From contig JANWVF010000006.1 in the NCBI GenBank assembly GCA_025056965.1, positions 20,169 to 84,168 on the forward strand: a stretch of DNA of 64,000 nt, in the 5' to 3' direction. Under the pieces are notes generated by a model that did not search any database, was not told the DNA's origin, and worked only from the letters and a program-made list of their open reading frames with translations. Below, one piece after another: positions 61,472-64,000 of the stretch (its first letter is position 1; every line of letters begins with the position of its first letter). The translations under genes were made by a program, and so were the position numbers. The DNA is from Thermoflexales bacterium (GTDB taxonomy: Bacteria > Chloroflexota > Anaerolineae > J036 > Brachytrichaceae).

Positions 61472-61574
61472 GGTCTCTTCTCTCCTTTAGGGTTAGAGTC
61501 TGCTTGAAACCCGATTCTACGGTAAAGGGTGGTTTGAGCAAATCAACGCGCCCCGTGGCCAGGCGCCGCGATGC

Positions 61575-62972
61575 TCAGCCGCGCAGCGCTGCGATCTTCC
61601 GGTCGAGTTCGGGGATCTTGGCCTGCTCGGCCAGCCACCACTCGGGATCGAGCTGGGCGTTGAGCTCCTCGACGGTCTTGCCTTGCTGTTCGACCCACGT
61701 GTAGTACTTCAAGTTGTGCCACTGGCGGCGGTTGTCGGGCGTGCCGTCTTTCATCCAGTCGGTCTTCTGGCGATGGAGCACTTCGCCGATGCAGGCTTCA
61801 GCCATCGCCGGCGTCAACGGATGGCGCGCCTCCCAGTCTTGCATCACAGAGCGATAGCGATCCGGGCCGTCGGTCGCCACGGTCACGATCACGTCGCGTT
61901 TGCCCAGGCCGAAGTGCTTGGCCGTTTTGATCGCGCCGATCAGGTTGCACACGCCGCTGATGCCGAACGTGTGGGCGATTTGACACGCGGTCTCGCCGTC
62001 TATGCCGTAACACTTCATCATCGTCTCGCCGCCGATCGGGTGGGTGAACACTTGCAGGACGCGCAGGCATTCGGCGTCGTCAATGCAGGCGAGGGCGTCC
62101 ATGTTGGTGACATGATGAATCCAGGTCACGTGCTTGTCGCCGATGCCCTGGATCTCGTGGCTGCCATAGCCGTTGTTGTAGAGGGTGGGGCACTGGATCG
62201 GTTCGAGGCCGACGACTTTGCAATCGGGGAAGACCTGCTTCAAGCGGTCGCCGGCAGCGATCGTGCCGGCGCTGCCCATGGCCGAGCAGAACGCCGCGAT
62301 GCCGCGCGTGCCAAGCCGGGCATTCAGCTCCGGCGCCAGTTCGACAATGGTGTTGCCGGTGACGTAGTAGTGGAAGCGGTAGTTCCCCATCTCGCTGAAC
62401 TGGTTCATGATGCGCACCGAATCGGGATGTTCGCGCATCAGCCGCTTGCACTCGTCGTAGATCTCTTTGACGTTGCTTTCGCTGCCGAAGGTCTTGATGT
62501 AACTTGCGCCGTAGCTCTCGATCTTTTCGAACCGCTCGCGGCTCATGCCCTCCGGCAGGATCACCATGCTCCTGAAGCCGGCGCGCGGCCCGACCCACGC
62601 GCCGCCGATGCCGTAGTTGCCGGTGCTGGGGAACACCAGCGTATGTCTGCCCGGTTCGATTTCGCCGTTGACGTATTTCTCGATCAGCACCGAATAGGCC
62701 GGACCCACCTTGTGGCTGCCGGTGGGGAAGTCCTTCGCCACCAACACCACGATTTCGGCCTCTACGTTGGTCAGCGCGCGGGGCATGGCTAGGAAGTTGA
62801 TCTGAGGCGTGCCGTTGCGCAGGCCGGCGTCCGGCTTGAGCCAATTGATGTTGAAGAGGTTGATCGGGTCGAGTGGCGCTGCGGTGCGCGCGCGCGCGGC
62901 GCGTTCGCGGATGGCGGGCTCTACGCGCTGCGGATGGAGCATCTCTTCGAAAGTAGGAAAGAGGACGGTCAT
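61575..62972 (-). CDS. PLP-dependent beta-family enzyme (cysteine synthase/tryptophan synthase-beta fold)
   Basis: 465 residues, fold type II. The PLP lysine is K88 in FPTGSHKVGPAYS and the Asn/Gly-rich phosphate loop appears as STGNYGIGGAWVGPRAG and FCSAMGSAGTIAAGDRLK. Neither a CBS nor an ACT domain is present. The reaction (lyase, beta-replacement or desulfhydrase) cannot be assigned. It lies between the second nucleoside cassette and an MBL-fold gene on the same strand, after a heptamer array. Confidence 0.83.
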   Translation of the reverse strand: MTVLFPTFEEMLHPQRVEPAIRERAARARTAAPLDPINLFNINWLKPDAGLRNGTPQINFLAMPRALTNVEAEIVVLVAKDFPTGSHKVGPAYSVLIEKYVNGEIEPGRHTLVFPSTGNYGIGGAWVGPRAGFRSMVILPEGMSRERFEKIESYGASYIKTFGSESNVKEIYDECKRLMREHPDSVRIMNQFSEMGNYRFHYYVTGNTIVELAPELNARLGTRGIAAFCSAMGSAGTIAAGDRLKQVFPDCKVVGLEPIQCPTLYNNGYGSHEIQGIGDKHVTWIHHVTNMDALACIDDAECLRVLQVFTHPIGGETMMKCYGIDGETACQIAHTFGISGVCNLIGAIKTAKHFGLGKRDVIVTVATDGPDRYRSVMQDWEARHPLTPAMAEACIGEVLHRQKTDWMKDGTPDNRRQWHNLKYYTWVEQQGKTVEELNAQLDPEWWLAEQAKIPELDRKIAALRG

Positions 62973-62990
62973 GGGGGTCTCCGGATCGGT

Positions 62991-63109
62991 CGAATTACCA
63001 GTTACCAGTTACCAGTTACCAGTTACAAGTTACAAGTTACAGGTTACAGGTTGCAGGTTACAGGTTGCAGCTTGCAGGTTACACGTTGCACGTTACGGGT
63101 TGCAAGTTG
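62991..63109. repeat. 119-bp period-7 tandem repeat 5' of the PLP-enzyme gene
   Basis: Seventeen heptamers in register, from CCAGTTA (four identical copies) through CAAGTTA and CAGGTTA/CAGGTTG to CACGTTG. It fills the gap between the stop of the MBL-fold gene (63115) and the region just upstream of the start at 62972. Confidence 0.9.
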
Positions 63110-63114
63110 GCCGC

Positions 63115-63930
63115 TCATGCGTCGCCGAGGGTGATGCTGAGGCCGGCGACCGGCGCGAACACGTGGCCGTCGAATTCGCGCTGCGCTTCCTCGATGAGCA
63201 CGCGCTCTTGGCCCTCATACATTGCGTCAATGTGCACGAGCGCCAAGCGCTTCGCTCCGGCGGCTTTGGCATTGCGGCCGGCGATCTGCGCAGTGCTGTG
63301 GCCATAGGCGCCGGCGGCGTATTCCGGGTTCAAGGTGGCGCTGTAAGCCGCTTCGTGGACGAGCAGCTCGGCGTTGCGCGCCAACAGAACGATGTTGTCG
63401 TTGGGGCTAGTATCGCTGGTGAAGGCGATGACGTGGTTGCCGAACTGGTTGCGCGTCTCGATGCGCAGGCCGAGCGACGGCGCGAAGTCCGAATGGATCA
63501 TCGGCACAGTCGTCAGCATGATGTTCGGATGAATCTGCGTCCGGCCGATGCTCTCCTGCGGCACGGTGATGCGCGGCGCGCTCTCGGTCACCCCATCCAT
63601 CGGCCCGTAGCTCACGCCCATCAACATGTCGAGGGCCTCGAACGTCTGCGCGCTGGCGATGAGCGTGGGCACCTGCAGCCTCTCGTCGGCACAGGTCTCG
63701 TACCACAGCATCAGCATCGGGTAACCCAGCGCGTGGTCGCCGTGGCGATGGGTGAAGAAGATGTGCGTGATCTCCGCCGGTGAGATGCCGGCTGCATCGA
63801 GTTGTTGCAGGATGGCCGGCCCGCAGTCAATCAGGATGCGTTCATTGCCGATGCGCACAAGGTAGGCAGCATTCGTTCCGTTACGCATCGGGATCGCTGC
63901 CCCTACGCCGAGGAAGATGATCTCGATCAT
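63115..63930 (-). CDS. MBL-fold metallo-hydrolase, RNase Z/ElaC-like
   Basis: 271 residues. The Zn-binding motif THRHGDH is at 60-66; a third His is in MIHSDFAPS, Asp in SDTSPND and the final His in HIDAMYEG. Start FLGVGAAIPMRNGTN resembles RNase Z and related arylsulfatase-like hydrolases. No exosite arm is visible, so a tRNA-processing role is doubtful and a small-molecule phosphodiesterase or esterase role is as likely. Confidence 0.85.
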   Translation of the reverse strand: MIEIIFLGVGAAIPMRNGTNAAYLVRIGNERILIDCGPAILQQLDAAGISPAEITHIFFTHRHGDHALGYPMLMLWYETCADERLQVPTLIASAQTFEALDMLMGVSYGPMDGVTESAPRITVPQESIGRTQIHPNIMLTTVPMIHSDFAPSLGLRIETRNQFGNHVIAFTSDTSPNDNIVLLARNAELLVHEAAYSATLNPEYAAGAYGHSTAQIAGRNAKAAGAKRLALVHIDAMYEGQERVLIEEAQREFDGHVFAPVAGLSITLGDA

Positions 63931-64000
63931 GGTGTGCGTTTTGCGTCGTGCGTCCTGCGTCTTGCGTCTTCTGTCTTGAGTCCTGCGTCTTACGTATATC
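63931..64000. repeat. Period-7 tandem repeat 5' of the MBL-fold gene, running off the window
   Basis: Ten heptamers of the GTCTTGC/GTCCTGC type from the base after the ATG complement to the right edge. This is the reverse complement of the unit at 47669-47710. Confidence 0.85.

Noticed and set aside
61683..62792. A long plus-strand open frame within the PLP-enzyme gene
   Set aside because: Antisense shadow of a protein with clear PLP motifs; its translation is low in complexity and has no recognisable domain.
62991..63109. Possible CRISPR array
   Set aside because: Units are 7 bp, contiguous, with no spacers; the same holds for the other four arrays.

Overview
The window is high-GC bacterial chromosome with dense operons, one tRNA gene and no phage, insertion-sequence or CRISPR array that I can see. 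The gene mix points to the phylum Chloroflexota, perhaps an Anaerolineae-like heterotroph. The signs are a split glycine decarboxylase (gcvPA), coenzyme F420 genes, a pyrophosphate-type phosphofructokinase, lipoproteins with Pro/Thr/Ala linkers, Csx3-type and CARF genes, and heptanucleotide tandem repeats like those of cyanobacteria. This placement is inference from content, not a computed phylogeny.

Layout. 1-5.3 kb: the end of a sugar-binding protein, two MalF/MalG-type permeases, then a short-chain dehydrogenase, an HpcH-type aldolase and a D-2-hydroxyacid dehydrogenase, which look like an uptake and catabolism operon for a sugar or sugar acid. 5.3-8.3 kb: globin, esterase and rhodanese on the minus strand, and a galactonate-dehydratase-like enolase-superfamily enzyme on the plus strand. 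8.3-10.7 kb: rpsU, then a divergent pair made of a P-loop ATPase of the Csx3-associated type and a CARF-domain protein with a LuxR-type HTH; this is the most unusual item. 11-20.3 kb: two Gfo/Idh/MocA oxidoreductases, glpD, a coiled-coil PD-(D/E)XK protein, a tandem epimerase fusion, a BtuF-like protein and gcvH-gcvPA.

20.6-30.9 kb: a polysaccharide locus on the plus strand (ligase/polymerase-TPR protein, WecA-like transferase, UDP-sugar dehydrogenase, dprA, manC, two Wzz-like proteins and a CpsD-like protein without its ATPase residues). 31-33.9 kb: two unrecognised proteins, tRNA-Arg(UCU) and a GNAT acetyltransferase. 34-39.6 kb: PPi-type phosphofructokinase, then a minus-strand run npdG-cofE-nitroreductase-thioredoxin-like-methylmalonyl-CoA mutase. 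39.6-43.5 kb: sulfurtransferase, DUF2237 protein and a GH116 glycosidase.

43.7-64 kb: a nucleoside-uptake and salvage region. A BMP-type (nucleoside) ABC cassette runs rightwards and ends in an ADP-ribosylglycohydrolase gene. A second BMP-type cassette runs leftwards from 61.5 kb. Between them lie an SsnA-like amidohydrolase and a third, sugar-type ABC operon. A PLP enzyme and an MBL-fold hydrolase follow at the right end.

Two patterns cut across the genes. First, every one of the four junctions between a solute-binding-protein gene and the next transport gene carries a strong inverted repeat (762-807, 44867-44904, 54181-54226, 60282-60316). Second, five intergenic gaps between 47.6 and 64.0 kb consist almost wholly of unrelated period-7 tandem repeats, each directly 5' of a start codon.
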